Part shown: positions 9,263-18,800 of the stretch, piece by piece
Position numbering within the stretch: the first letter of the stretch is position 1
Layout of the letters: each line of letters begins with the position of its first letter
Source: Anoxybacillus tengchongensis
GTDB taxonomy: Bacteria; Bacillota; Bacilli; Bacillales; Anoxybacillaceae
DNA: 64,000 nt
Assembly: GCF_014201585.1 (NCBI RefSeq)
Contig: NZ_JACHES010000003.1
Span: forward strand, 1-64,000
Direction of reading: 5' to 3'
Program-made: the position numbers and the translations under genes
The notes under the pieces: model-generated
Database searches by the model: none
What the model was told of the DNA's origin: nothing
What the model saw: the letters and a program-made list of their open reading frames with translations, nothing else

Positions 9263-9365
9263 TTCGACATTTTTCTACCATTAAGCATAACAAACAATCC
9301 TAACCTTTTCCATACCCGTCAAAGCATATTTTTCTATTCGACAAATCGCTCGATCTTTTTCGACA
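9263..9365 (-). promoter_or_regulatory. Cluster of three Spo0A-box-like TGTCGAA motifs upstream of the amidase
   Basis: TTCGACA on the + strand (TGTCGAA on the minus strand) occurs at 9263-9269, 9337-9343 and 9359-9365, all in the same orientation relative to the gene. TGTCGAA is the core of the Bacillus 0A box. Function is inferred from the motif only. Confidence 0.4.
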
Positions 9366-9429
9366 AATAACGACACAAAGCGACAAATTTATACAACAAA
9401 GTTATTATTTTTGTAGTGATTTTTTAAAA

Positions 9430-9513
9430 TAAAAAGGCTATACTTATTTATGCGATAAGGTTTTGGTTGCTAAGTCAGCCTCCCCGCCGTTTCCAAATGG
9501 CGGGGCTTTTTTT
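9430..9513 (+). ncRNA. Possible small RNA ending in a strong plus-strand terminator
   Basis: The + strand contains AGGCT...AGCCT and inner ACTTA...TAAGT pairings (9431-9481). An intrinsic terminator follows: CCCCGCC (9482-9488), loop, GGCGGGG (9499-9505), seven T. No + strand gene lies upstream between 7031 and here, so the terminator needs its own short transcript or ends antisense transcription entering the subtilase gene. A TATACT hexamer lies near 9439 but without a good -35. The terminator is well supported, the RNA less so. It matches no riboswitch class I know. Confidence 0.4.
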
Positions 9514-9514
9514 A

Positions 9515-11737
9515 TTATGGTTTTGTCGAATTTTGTCGAACAAGGGAAGAAGCGCGGATAAGTATGGCACACATTTCTGCTCTCGTGATCGGATCATTCG
9601 GACGGAAAAAGGCATGTTTTGCAATCAATCCTCGTTCCGCTAGCAATTGCACTGCTTTCCACACATCTTGTTGCTTCACATCTCGAAACGGATAAACGGA
9701 GCGAATGGCTTCGCTTTCTAGTTGAAGGGCACGCATAAGCAGCAAAGCAAATTGCCCACGTGTGAGCTGTTCATGTAAAAAAGCTTTTCCCTCGTTTCCT
9801 TTCACAACGCCTTTTTCCGCTGCTATCGCTACAATCAGTGCATCAGCTGACGTTAATGGCACATCGAAAAAAGGAGATTGCAAAATAGATGGCGCCTCCC
9901 AACCAAATAGACGGGAAAGTATAACAATGCTTTGCCGACGTGTGACAGGATCGTTTGGATGAAACAAGCCGTCTGGAAGTCCACGTACAATCTGTAGTTG
10001 CTGGGCTTGCATGATCGCATCATATGCCCAATACGTCTTTTTCACATCGGAAAACGTTGTCGAACGAATCGGAACAGAACGAACATCCGAAGCGCTGACT
10101 CGCTTTTCCTCATCTGTGATAACGACCGCCACATCTCCTTGTTGTTTAACGATGTCGAACAAACGAAAAGACATCATTTCTCCATCTATATGAAACGAAT
10201 GAACGAGCTTTCCGTTCACAAAAAGATGACCTTGTTTTCCAACAAATCGAGAAGACAAACCTAAAATATACGTACGATGTTTTTCAATTGGCTGCCCCGG
10301 CTGCAAATTCAACCAGTCAATACCTAATGGAACAGATAACGTCATTGCCCGTTGCCATTGAATCATTCCATATCCGGTATATATATCATATCCACGCCAG
10401 TACACGTCTTTGGCGGTTTTCCACAAACGTTGTCGAAGCTGAAACGCATCTTCTTCTCGATACATCGCCTGCAACATCGCAAGTAATGCCGAAACGTGCG
10501 GTGCTGCCATCGACGTTCCGCGCATCGTCCGATACCCTGACAAATATGTGCTCATTAAAAAATCTCCTGGTGCGCTCACGTCCACGTCCCAACCATAATT
10601 TGAAATAGAAAGCGGCAGTTGTTTTCGATCGATCGCTGAAACAGTAATGACCCCAGGATAACTGGCGGGATAAATGTTTGTTGTCGGCATATGGCTATTT
10701 CCTGCGGCGGCAACAACATGTACACCTCGTTTTACTGCTTCTTCGATGACCGACTTTAACACTTCCGTCTCTCCTTGACCAGCTAAACTTAAATTAATAA
10801 CAGAGGCCCCTTGGTCAAGTGCATATTTTACTCCTTTTGCAATTTCAAAATCGCCACCAACTCCATAACGATCTAGCACTTTAATTGGTAAAATATCAAT
10901 TGGTGCATCACCGATCAGCCCGACAATTCCTTTTCCGTTATTGACACGTGCGGCTAAAATGCCGGTCACATGCGTCCCATGCCCAAACGTATCATCAGCA
11001 TATCGCTTCTTTTCTGCATAATCGACACTTACGCTATATAACACATGGTCGCTCAAATCTTCATGAAGCACAATCCCAGAATCAACAACCGCAACAAGAA
11101 CGTGGTCAACCCCTTTCATTTCAATGATGCGTGGTGCTTTTGTCCAATTTGGTGCGGTGACATATAAATGAATCGTTGCAGAAGAACGGGGGATGAGTAC
11201 ATCTAAACGAGAAAGCTCTCCTTCATTTTTCCCTAACATGTCACCTTTTTCATCTTGTACCTCTATACGCCACGGCCCTTCCAGATGATCGACCGTGACA
11301 GAAATACGAGACAATTTCTCTTCGCCAAGTGAGACGACGATATGTTCGCCGTCAAACGGCTCACCATCGTACACGTATTCTTGTCCATCGACAATCATCT
11401 GCTTACCGATTAGTCGATTCACCGATGTTAGCGAAGGCATAGACCAATGAATAAGCGGCAAAGACCATTGTTCCGAAAATAACGGATCATCAATAGCTGC
11501 CCGCTTCACATCATTTTTTTCCGTTTTCAAAACAAATGGCAAACGTGATACCGCTTTTTGTTCCTCTTCTGTTAATGCAACTTTCGCAAACGTCCCCATC
11601 GTATCAACAACGTACGGTTGAAGAAATACAATATCTGATATACGTTGAACTTGAACAATCCACTCTTCTTTTTCACTCGCCCAAACGACTTGTGGAATAA
11701 AAAGAAAAATCAATAATATCCATAACCACCTGCTCAC
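9515..11737 (-). CDS. SLH-anchored subtilisin-like serine protease
   Basis: About 740 residues. It has a signal peptide (cleavage after VWA) and an S8 peptidase domain with the triad Asp in AVVDSGIVLHEDL (~220), His in FGHGTHVTGILA (~255) and Ser in RGTSMAAPHVSALLAM (~420); the oxyanion Asn is in AAAGNSH. Three SLH repeats follow at the C-terminus (~570-735), which inverts the layout of the amidase. I prefer the GTG at 11737, since AGGAGG ends 8 nt before it; the in-frame GTG at 11744-11746 overlaps that SD. The enzyme would process surface or exported proteins at the wall. The gene runs in the same direction as the amidase but is separated by 264 bp holding a plus-strand terminator. Confidence 0.92.
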   Translation of the reverse strand: MSRWLWILLIFLFIPQVVWASEKEEWIVQVQRISDIVFLQPYVVDTMGTFAKVALTEEEQKAVSRLPFVLKTEKNDVKRAAIDDPLFSEQWSLPLIHWSMPSLTSVNRLIGKQMIVDGQEYVYDGEPFDGEHIVVSLGEEKLSRISVTVDHLEGPWRIEVQDEKGDMLGKNEGELSRLDVLIPRSSATIHLYVTAPNWTKAPRIIEMKGVDHVLVAVVDSGIVLHEDLSDHVLYSVSVDYAEKKRYADDTFGHGTHVTGILAARVNNGKGIVGLIGDAPIDILPIKVLDRYGVGGDFEIAKGVKYALDQGASVINLSLAGQGETEVLKSVIEEAVKRGVHVVAAAGNSHMPTTNIYPASYPGVITVSAIDRKQLPLSISNYGWDVDVSAPGDFLMSTYLSGYRTMRGTSMAAPHVSALLAMLQAMYREEDAFQLRQRLWKTAKDVYWRGYDIYTGYGMIQWQRAMTLSVPLGIDWLNLQPGQPIEKHRTYILGLSSRFVGKQGHLFVNGKLVHSFHIDGEMMSFRLFDIVKQQGDVAVVITDEEKRVSASDVRSVPIRSTTFSDVKKTYWAYDAIMQAQQLQIVRGLPDGLFHPNDPVTRRQSIVILSRLFGWEAPSILQSPFFDVPLTSADALIVAIAAEKGVVKGNEGKAFLHEQLTRGQFALLLMRALQLESEAIRSVYPFRDVKQQDVWKAVQLLAERGLIAKHAFFRPNDPITRAEMCAILIRASSLVRQNSTKP

Positions 11738-11879
11738 CCGTGCCACCTCCTACGCACTTCCATTGTATCGCGCCAAACACGACATGAATAGACAAAAATC
11801 GCAACTACATAAAATAGGAATTTAACTGAAAAATAATAGTTTTTTAATATTTTAGCAAAAAAGATTTGTAGAATTTTGT

Positions 11880-11885
11880 TATAAT
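11880..11885 (+). promoter_or_regulatory. Extended -10 for the SLH nucleotidase gene
   Basis: TGT-TATAAT stands 37 nt upstream of the ATG at 11922; the hexamer at the expected -35 position is poor. Confidence 0.5.
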
Positions 11886-11921
11886 GAAGAAGAGTCATAA
11901 TGAAGTAGAGGAGGAAAAAAG

Positions 11922-13844
11922 ATGTATAAAATGAAAAAATGGCTCATGTTTGCTTGTATGTTTGCTGTTGCCTTTGTTCTCCAACCGCAAGCATCGGAAG
12001 CAAGCGAGCATGTGACGCGCGGAGAGTTTGTGCAACAACTCATTACGACGCTAGGCGTTGACATTAAAAGTGAAGTAAAGGAACTTCCTTTTACAGACGT
12101 TGATCCACAACTTGCACCTTACGTTGAAGCAGCTATTCGCCTCGGCATCGCAAGTGGAAAAACGGAAACAACATTTGCGCCAAACGAAAAAATAACACGC
12201 GAACAAGCGTATGTCTTTCTTATTCGTTCGTTACAACTTCGCCATCACTACGCAACGAACGTATTTAAATTGTATGAGGACGAAAAGTCTATTAAACCAT
12301 GGGCACAACAATCGCTCGCTGCCGCACTTCATCTCGGTTTGCTTCAAGGATATAGCGACAAAACAATCCGCCCACAAGAGTGGCTTACATCTGAACAAAT
12401 CAAAACAATACTCAAGCGATACGAAACAAACATTGAAAAAATTACATTCATTCATACAAACGACACGCACGGACGCGTGATCGCCAACACGCAAAACGGT
12501 GAAATGGGCTTTGCCAAAATCGCAAAAATTGCCCAAGATGCGCGTCAAAAAAATAAACAAACACTCCTTGTCGATTTAGGTGATACGTTCCACGGCACAA
12601 CATACGTGAACTTAAATAACGGACAAACTGTCGTTGATTTGATGAACGCAATGAAATACGATGCAATGGTTCCGGGCAACCACGATTTTAACTACGGTCA
12701 AAATCGTTTGCTTGAGTTAAAACAAGCTGTACAATTCCCAGTCGTTAGCGGAAACATTTATAAAAACGGACAACCATTTTTACCTGCATATACGATTAAA
12801 CAAGTCGGCAAGAAAAAAATCGCCCTCGTTGGTTTAACTGCAACAGATACAGCAGTAAAAACGAATCCTGCAGGCATCGTCGGCATCACATTCGCAGATG
12901 AAGAAGCGACATTAAAACAACTCGTGGACGAGCTAAAAGGAAAAGTTGATCATATCGTCGTATTGTCTCACGCTGGTCTACAAACAGACGAGAAACTTGC
13001 TAACAACGTATCTGGTGTAGACGTCATTCTCGGTGGTCATAGCCACGACACCATTGAAGCACCGAAAAAGTTTAAATACGCTTACGTCTCCCAAGCATTT
13101 GAATACGGAAAAGCACTAGGACAAACAAACTTATTATTTTATAAAGGTAAACTTATTGGGGTAAACGGCTTCTTATATCGTGACAGCGCAACAAAGCAAG
13201 AAGACGCTACCGTTCGAGCGATCGTTGACACGTACAAAAACAATATCGATGCTACCTTACAACAAGTCATCGCAACAATTGACGTCAACTTAGACGGTGA
13301 ACGTGCAAACGTACGCACAAAAGAAACAAATCTGGGCAACCTCGTTGCTGATGCGATGCGCCAAGCGCTTCAAACGGATGTCGCGCTAACGAACGGCGGC
13401 GGCATTCGCGCTTCCATTCCAAAAGGAAATGTGACACGCAATCATATTTTAACGACGCTACCGTTTGCAAACACGCTTGTGAAAGTATCGATGAGCGGTG
13501 CCGATTTGAAAAAAGCGCTTGAACATGGCGTCCGCCTCTATCCTGAACAAAATGGCGGCTTCCCACACGTTTCAGGCATTCGCTTCACGTTTGATGCGAC
13601 GAAACCAGCTGGCTCACGTGTGACATCCGTTCAAATTAACGGACAGCCACTTGATGAAGCAAAAACATACACCGTCGCAACAAACGACTTTATCGCCAAA
13701 GGTGGCGACGGCTATGATATGTTTAAAACAAATAAACTCGAATTTGATAGCGGGGAATTATTAAGTACAGTCGTGATCAACTATTTACAATCACAAAAGC
13801 CGATTTCAGCGGTAGAAGGAAGAATTACGGTAGCGAATCAATAA
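11922..13844 (+). CDS. SLH-anchored 5'-nucleotidase / UshA-type phosphoesterase
   Basis: A 640-residue protein. It has a signal peptide (1-29), two SLH repeats (~30-150) and a calcineurin-like metallophosphoesterase domain (~175-400) with metal ligands in HTNDTHGRV, DLGDTFHG, PGNHDFNYG, LSHAG and GGHSHD. The 5'-nucleotidase C-terminal substrate domain (~435-605) shows TNGGGIRASIP and a FIAKGGDGYDMF loop. Such enzymes release inorganic phosphate from extracellular nucleotides. AGAGGAGG precedes the ATG; a second ATG lies three codons in. It is a single-gene transcript with a terminator at 13847-13873. SLH placement puts it on the outer wall. Confidence 0.93.
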   Translation: MYKMKKWLMFACMFAVAFVLQPQASEASEHVTRGEFVQQLITTLGVDIKSEVKELPFTDVDPQLAPYVEAAIRLGIASGKTETTFAPNEKITREQAYVFLIRSLQLRHHYATNVFKLYEDEKSIKPWAQQSLAAALHLGLLQGYSDKTIRPQEWLTSEQIKTILKRYETNIEKITFIHTNDTHGRVIANTQNGEMGFAKIAKIAQDARQKNKQTLLVDLGDTFHGTTYVNLNNGQTVVDLMNAMKYDAMVPGNHDFNYGQNRLLELKQAVQFPVVSGNIYKNGQPFLPAYTIKQVGKKKIALVGLTATDTAVKTNPAGIVGITFADEEATLKQLVDELKGKVDHIVVLSHAGLQTDEKLANNVSGVDVILGGHSHDTIEAPKKFKYAYVSQAFEYGKALGQTNLLFYKGKLIGVNGFLYRDSATKQEDATVRAIVDTYKNNIDATLQQVIATIDVNLDGERANVRTKETNLGNLVADAMRQALQTDVALTNGGGIRASIPKGNVTRNHILTTLPFANTLVKVSMSGADLKKALEHGVRLYPEQNGGFPHVSGIRFTFDATKPAGSRVTSVQINGQPLDEAKTYTVATNDFIAKGGDGYDMFKTNKLEFDSGELLSTVVINYLQSQKPISAVEGRITVANQ

Positions 13845-13846
13845 CG

Positions 13847-13873
13847 AAAAAGACGTCCAAACGGGCGTCTTTT
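13847..13873 (+). terminator. Terminator of the SLH nucleotidase gene
   Basis: An AAGACG-CC / GG-CGTCTT hairpin followed by six T. Confidence 0.75.
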
Positions 13874-13894
13874 TTACGTTAAATCCCAAAATAC

Positions 13895-13922
13895 GTGACA
13901 AAAGGAAATGATATGGTATAAT
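13895..13922 (+). promoter_or_regulatory. Sigma-A promoter of the copper-amine-oxidase-N gene
   Basis: GTGACA (13895-13900), 16-nt spacer, TATAAT (13917-13922) with an upstream TGG giving an extended -10. Confidence 0.65.
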
Positions 13923-13944
13923 GTGTTGGGAAGGAGTGGTAGTT

Positions 13945-15774
13945 TTGTTTAAAAAAATTATTGGATATGTACTCGTTACACTCATTAGTTTTTCAACGAT
14001 GGCGACATCTACGGAGGCAACAAGCATTCGACCTGTACATATCCCAATCATTTCAAACGGAAAAGCACTACAAACAGATGCGTCGCCCATTATGGTGAAC
14101 AATCGTATTCTCGTCCCATTTCGAGCGATCGCTCAAACGATGGGGGCAAATGTTTTTTGGAACGCAAACACAAAACAAGTGACCGTTCAAAAGAATAAAA
14201 AGGTTATTTTCCTTACTGTTCAATCGTCCACAGCGACAATGAATGAGCAAACCGTTACACTTGACGCCCCGCCGATCATTTACAAAGGGCGCACATTCGT
14301 TCCTATTCGTTTTGTCGCTGAAGCGCTCGATGCCCATGTTCAATGGACGGGAAAAGATGTGCGCATCTCGTGGGCAACTTTACAAACAAGTAAGGGAGCA
14401 GTATATGTCAATCAGACAAAAATCACAAACAACACGATGACAGATGGATTATATACATACATCCCATTAAAAAACTTATTAACAGCTATTGATGTAAATG
14501 CCGATTGGATCGAAACAGATGAATCATTAACCGTGCGATTATCCCGTGGACAGCTGACCATTTTCGCAGGGAAAAAACAATTTATTGTTGATGACCAAGA
14601 AGTTGTAGCACCACTCGCACCGATTCGACTGAACGACGAATGGTACGTATCTGCTTCGTGGATCATGACCGTGTTTGGCGCGCAAATGACTCGTAACGGA
14701 AATAACGATTTATTTTTCTCTATTCCACGAACGACGTTTCGCAGTCCGTTACTGCCCGTCAACGAAACAGCTATGATTGTCCCACAGCACGTCACAACAC
14801 CAAAAATTGCTGACGACCGTCGTCTATTACTGAGCGATAATCCAGAAGTGTTAACATCCGCTTCTGTACCAAATCAACAAGCAACGTTAGCGCTTGATCA
14901 CGTGCAAGAACCACTTCAAACGATGGAGCATCGCGTATTTGGTTGGCACGTTAACGCCTTAGGCACTCATGCGACAGTTGCAATAATGATTGACAACCGT
15001 TCATCTAGCGATATTGTTGTAACAAATATAAGAGGAACATATCGAACAAGTCCAAATAGTTGGGGGCATTATGATGTTGGATTACCACTGGCTGAGGCGG
15101 TGTTGCGTCAATCGTTCGCAACCGTTCCAACAGTGAAAGTGAAAGCAGGAACGAGCGCAGTCATTCAAGCATTTGACGTCTCAAACAATCAACTGCTCGG
15201 CTTTTTATATGACTTTACTGTGCAACAAGAAAACGGCATGGCAGACTATCGTATTCGCACAGTCGTCACCAATTCATCCGCTAATTTCTCAACGATCTCT
15301 CCAACGCTCGCACCGCTTGATTCATATGCAACTCATCCGCGCGGCGTATGGAAAGGAACGACATTAGAAGCGACATTGCCGACATATACGATCGATAGCG
15401 AACCTGTTGCTTACAGTATATCAAACGGAAAAACGGATCATCTTCTTTCCGTTTCCAATGCATTAAGCAATCCGAACGAAACCGTGCACAACCCTGGTCA
15501 TTACGGCTTAACATATCGTTTATCACTTCCAATTCAAAATGAAGCAGGAGAAATAAAGACCATTCGCCTTCGTTTTAGCGGACGCGGTGGCGCTTACTGT
15601 GGGGGCGTCAAAATAAACGGTGTCGTTTATCTCATCCCACCGCTTCAACCGATTACCCAATCGGCCTATATCGATTACACCATCTTTTCGACTCAAGACG
15701 TTCTTTCACTTGAATTGATGCATGCAGGCGGGGCCGCACTGCCGCTTGGGATTGAAGTTTCGACGGTGAAGTAA
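13945..15774 (+). CDS. Secreted protein with copper-amine-oxidase N-terminal (stalk) domains
   Basis: About 609 residues starting at TTG 13945, chosen because AAGGAG lies 8 nt upstream; the in-frame ATG at 13921 overlaps the -10 and SD. A signal peptide ends near TEA. The domain best recognised is the copper amine oxidase N-terminal type, common in Firmicute surface proteins: ILVPFRAIAQTMGANVFWNA followed by FVPIRFVAEALDAHVQW (~30-150). A second, diverged copy follows (TYIPLKNLLTAIDVNADWIE, ~165-260). The last ~330 residues are beta-rich and unrecognised. No catalytic or SLH domain is evident. It stands alone between terminators in a run of surface-protein genes. Export is clear, function unknown. 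Confidence 0.8.
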   Translation: MFKKIIGYVLVTLISFSTMATSTEATSIRPVHIPIISNGKALQTDASPIMVNNRILVPFRAIAQTMGANVFWNANTKQVTVQKNKKVIFLTVQSSTATMNEQTVTLDAPPIIYKGRTFVPIRFVAEALDAHVQWTGKDVRISWATLQTSKGAVYVNQTKITNNTMTDGLYTYIPLKNLLTAIDVNADWIETDESLTVRLSRGQLTIFAGKKQFIVDDQEVVAPLAPIRLNDEWYVSASWIMTVFGAQMTRNGNNDLFFSIPRTTFRSPLLPVNETAMIVPQHVTTPKIADDRRLLLSDNPEVLTSASVPNQQATLALDHVQEPLQTMEHRVFGWHVNALGTHATVAIMIDNRSSSDIVVTNIRGTYRTSPNSWGHYDVGLPLAEAVLRQSFATVPTVKVKAGTSAVIQAFDVSNNQLLGFLYDFTVQQENGMADYRIRTVVTNSSANFSTISPTLAPLDSYATHPRGVWKGTTLEATLPTYTIDSEPVAYSISNGKTDHLLSVSNALSNPNETVHNPGHYGLTYRLSLPIQNEAGEIKTIRLRFSGRGGAYCGGVKINGVVYLIPPLQPITQSAYIDYTIFSTQDVLSLELMHAGGAALPLGIEVSTVK

Positions 15775-15804
15775 AGGGAGGCTTCCACATCGGAGGCCTC
15801 CCTT
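15774..15804. terminator. Bidirectional terminator
   Basis: The AAGGGAGGC / GCCTCCCTT stem sits between convergent genes and overlaps the upstream stop. Confidence 0.8.
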
Positions 15805-15807
15805 TAG

Positions 15808-18800
15808 TTACATCAATTTTACTTTTCCTAAAAACTCCGCCAATACTTTTGCCATTTCCGCACGTGTCATATAGCTCGCAGGATCAAATGTTCCGTTATC
15901 TCTCCCTTGCATGATTCCTGCTTGATATACAACTTCAATCGCTTCTTTCGCCCATGTTGGTAGTTGTTTTGCATCACGGAAGTCTGTCACTTTTTTCGTT
16001 TTGTCTTTCGTTGCCCCATCGTAGCCAATAAACGAAAGGTTTAGTGCTCGATCGATCATGACAGCTGCTTGGGCGCGAGTAATCGGCTCATTCGGCGCAA
16101 ACGTATTTGCTGTTTTTCCTTGAATAATGCCAAACTTCATTGCTGTAGCTAATTCCCCATTTTTGTTAAACCATTCTGTTCCTCTCACATCGACAAATCG
16201 ACCATCGTATGCTTCATTTGGCAATGCTAATGCGCGTACAAGCAAGACCGCAAATTGCGCACGTGTCATATGTTCATTTGGTCGGTATGCTGTTTCAGTC
16301 ATACCTTTCACAAGCTGTTTAGCTGCCAACGTTTCGATATATCCTTTTGCCCAATGTCGACCAATGTCGTTCAATGTATGTGTACCTTCAATGACAACAT
16401 AAGTCGAGTTCGTCAACGATTTTACAACTGCCTTGTTGTCGACAAATGTTGTCGGTACTGGAGTGAGAGAGCCATCACGATTTACACGCACGACAATGGA
16501 ACGACTTGCGTTAACCGACTGCTTTAATACGATTTCGCGTTCAACATATTGAGTAAAGCGATCAATAGCTTGTTCTTTTCCATTTGTCTTCGCAACGACG
16601 TGAAACTCGACCGCATCAGACAACGCTTTCACACGTAACTGTGGAGCGTCTTTTACTTTCATTTCGATGGAAATGCTCACTTGATCTACCGTTGCTCCAA
16701 GCTGCTTAGCCACTTCCTCTACTGCTTGCTTCACTTCTTTTGCTGGCAATTTATACACAGCTTGTTCACTCGCACTAACAATTGTCGCATCGGATTGTTT
16801 ATTGGCTACTTGAACAAACAACGTCGCAGGTACGTCTACTCTTGTTGCTACATCTTTAACGAGCGAACCTGTTGAAATGACAACTTGTTTCTTTTCATTT
16901 GAAAGTTCATTGACAATTGTTGCAATATCGTTCGAAGAAACAGCAGCAACTTTTTCCACTACTTTACCATCTTTTTCTTTCGCTTCTACTTTCGGCTGTA
17001 AAACAACCGTGCCATTCTCACCCGTCACTGGTGTTGTACCGCCGCCTGGCGTTGTACCGCTACCTGGCGTTGTGCCACTACCCGGTGTTGTGCCACTACC
17101 CGGTGTTGTGCCACTACCCGGCGTTGTACCGCTACCCGGCGTTGTACCGCTGCCTGGTGTTGTACCGCTGCCTGGTGTTGTACCGCTGCCTGGTGTTGTA
17201 CCGCTGCCTGGTGTTGTACCGCTGCCTGGTGTTGTGTCTTCTTGTAATACTCCTTCACGTAATTGTTTTGTGTCGAGATGTAATACATAATTTTTTGTGT
17301 TTTTCGCAATAGCACCGCCGTCATTTTTGAAAATTTCCGATTTGCTTCTTTCAGACGGCTCAATGTGAATGGCCACTTCTTTTTGGCTTGTTGCTGGTGT
17401 GAACGTGTACGTAAATGACATGTCGTCTTTAATTGTTACACGTTCTTTATTAATCGTTAACACACCATCTTTAATCGCATTTCCTTTTATAGTGACACGC
17501 TCACCTTCTTTAGTGACATCTTCAACGACAACAGGCATATCAATCCAACGTAAAATGTAATCTTGAATGACCATTTTGTTATTGCCTTGGTTGTGCACAG
17601 TAACTTTTAAGTCTGTACCAATCGCACCATATCCGTAATAGCTAACGTCATCATCTGTTTGATCGTCACGCGTATGATCAGCTAACCCTTCTTGATCCCA
17701 TGAGCTACCTTTTACGTATTTGTAAATAATTGTTTCTCCCTCTTGAAGCTCTGTCGTAAACTCCCAATCAGGTGTAACCGCCCCACCGCGCGTCATTTCC
17801 CATGCACCTGTATTCCAACCGTTAATACTATTCGGAATCGTAATGCGCGTATCTAACGGCGTATAGCTTGGTGCTTTCACTTTAAACGTTACTTGAACCA
17901 TCACGATGTTTGGTGTAATTTGCACGTCATTGGATGCAACAAAGTTTCCAGACCGATCATACAACTTTACAACATACGTATATGTTTTTCCATTCTCTAC
18001 ATCATAATCGGTAAATGATGTGCCGATATCCGTTGTTGTATGAACGATTTGACCATCGCGCTCAATGACAAGCATGTATGCATCATGATCATCACGGTCA
18101 ACGAACGACCATGTTAAGTTCACCTGACCAGATTCTACTTCTGGCTGAACGAGTTGAATATGTTTTGCTGGCGGTTGCGTATCTTCAGTATTTGCTGTGA
18201 GTGTAAATGTTCGTTCAGATGTATACACCCAATCGTCGCCAAGGTTTGTCGTAAAACCGTAACGATACGTATACGTTCCAGCTTGTAATGGAATAAACGT
18301 CGCACGGAATACGTTTGCTTCATGACCTTGACGATCATATGTTGCTTGTACACTTTCCCATTTGTCGCTATTTGGTCTCTTTACCTGCAAAACAGCTTGT
18401 AAACCGTCAGCTAATCCATGTTTTGTTACATCATTAATGTACGCACTTGCCTCAATAACAATTGGAGCAGCTAAATTCAGTACTCCATCATGTACTTCAG
18501 AAAGTAATTCAATGTTATCTTCTGTTAACGGATAATGTGGTACAACACGATTTGTTTCTACCTTTGCCGATTCATTTCCGTTTCCATCTAATGCTGTAAT
18601 CGCAAAATAATATGCTGTACCGTTTTTCAACTCATTAATCACAATCGTCTTTTCATTCGTTTCTTTCACAAGTGTATATCCTGCACCTTTTAATGTAGAT
18701 TGATAAATGCGATACGCTGAAGCATCGCCTTCCCACGTTAATGTCACTTGACCAACGCCCGGCGTCGCTTGAACGCTCGTTACTTCATTCGGTAGATCGA

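Noticed and set aside
9430-9513. Cyclic di-GMP or cyclic di-AMP riboswitch controlling the amidase
   Set aside because: The terminator points away from the amidase gene and I could not match the conserved motifs of either class.
17034-17232. Regularly spaced repeats that could suggest a CRISPR array
   Set aside because: The units are contiguous 18-bp coding repeats with no spacers.
16877-17312. Long plus-strand reading frames rich in VVPLPG or LALYRYLV repeats
   Set aside because: They are antisense readings of the TTPGSG repeat tract of the amylopullulanase; no ribosome site and no independent evidence.
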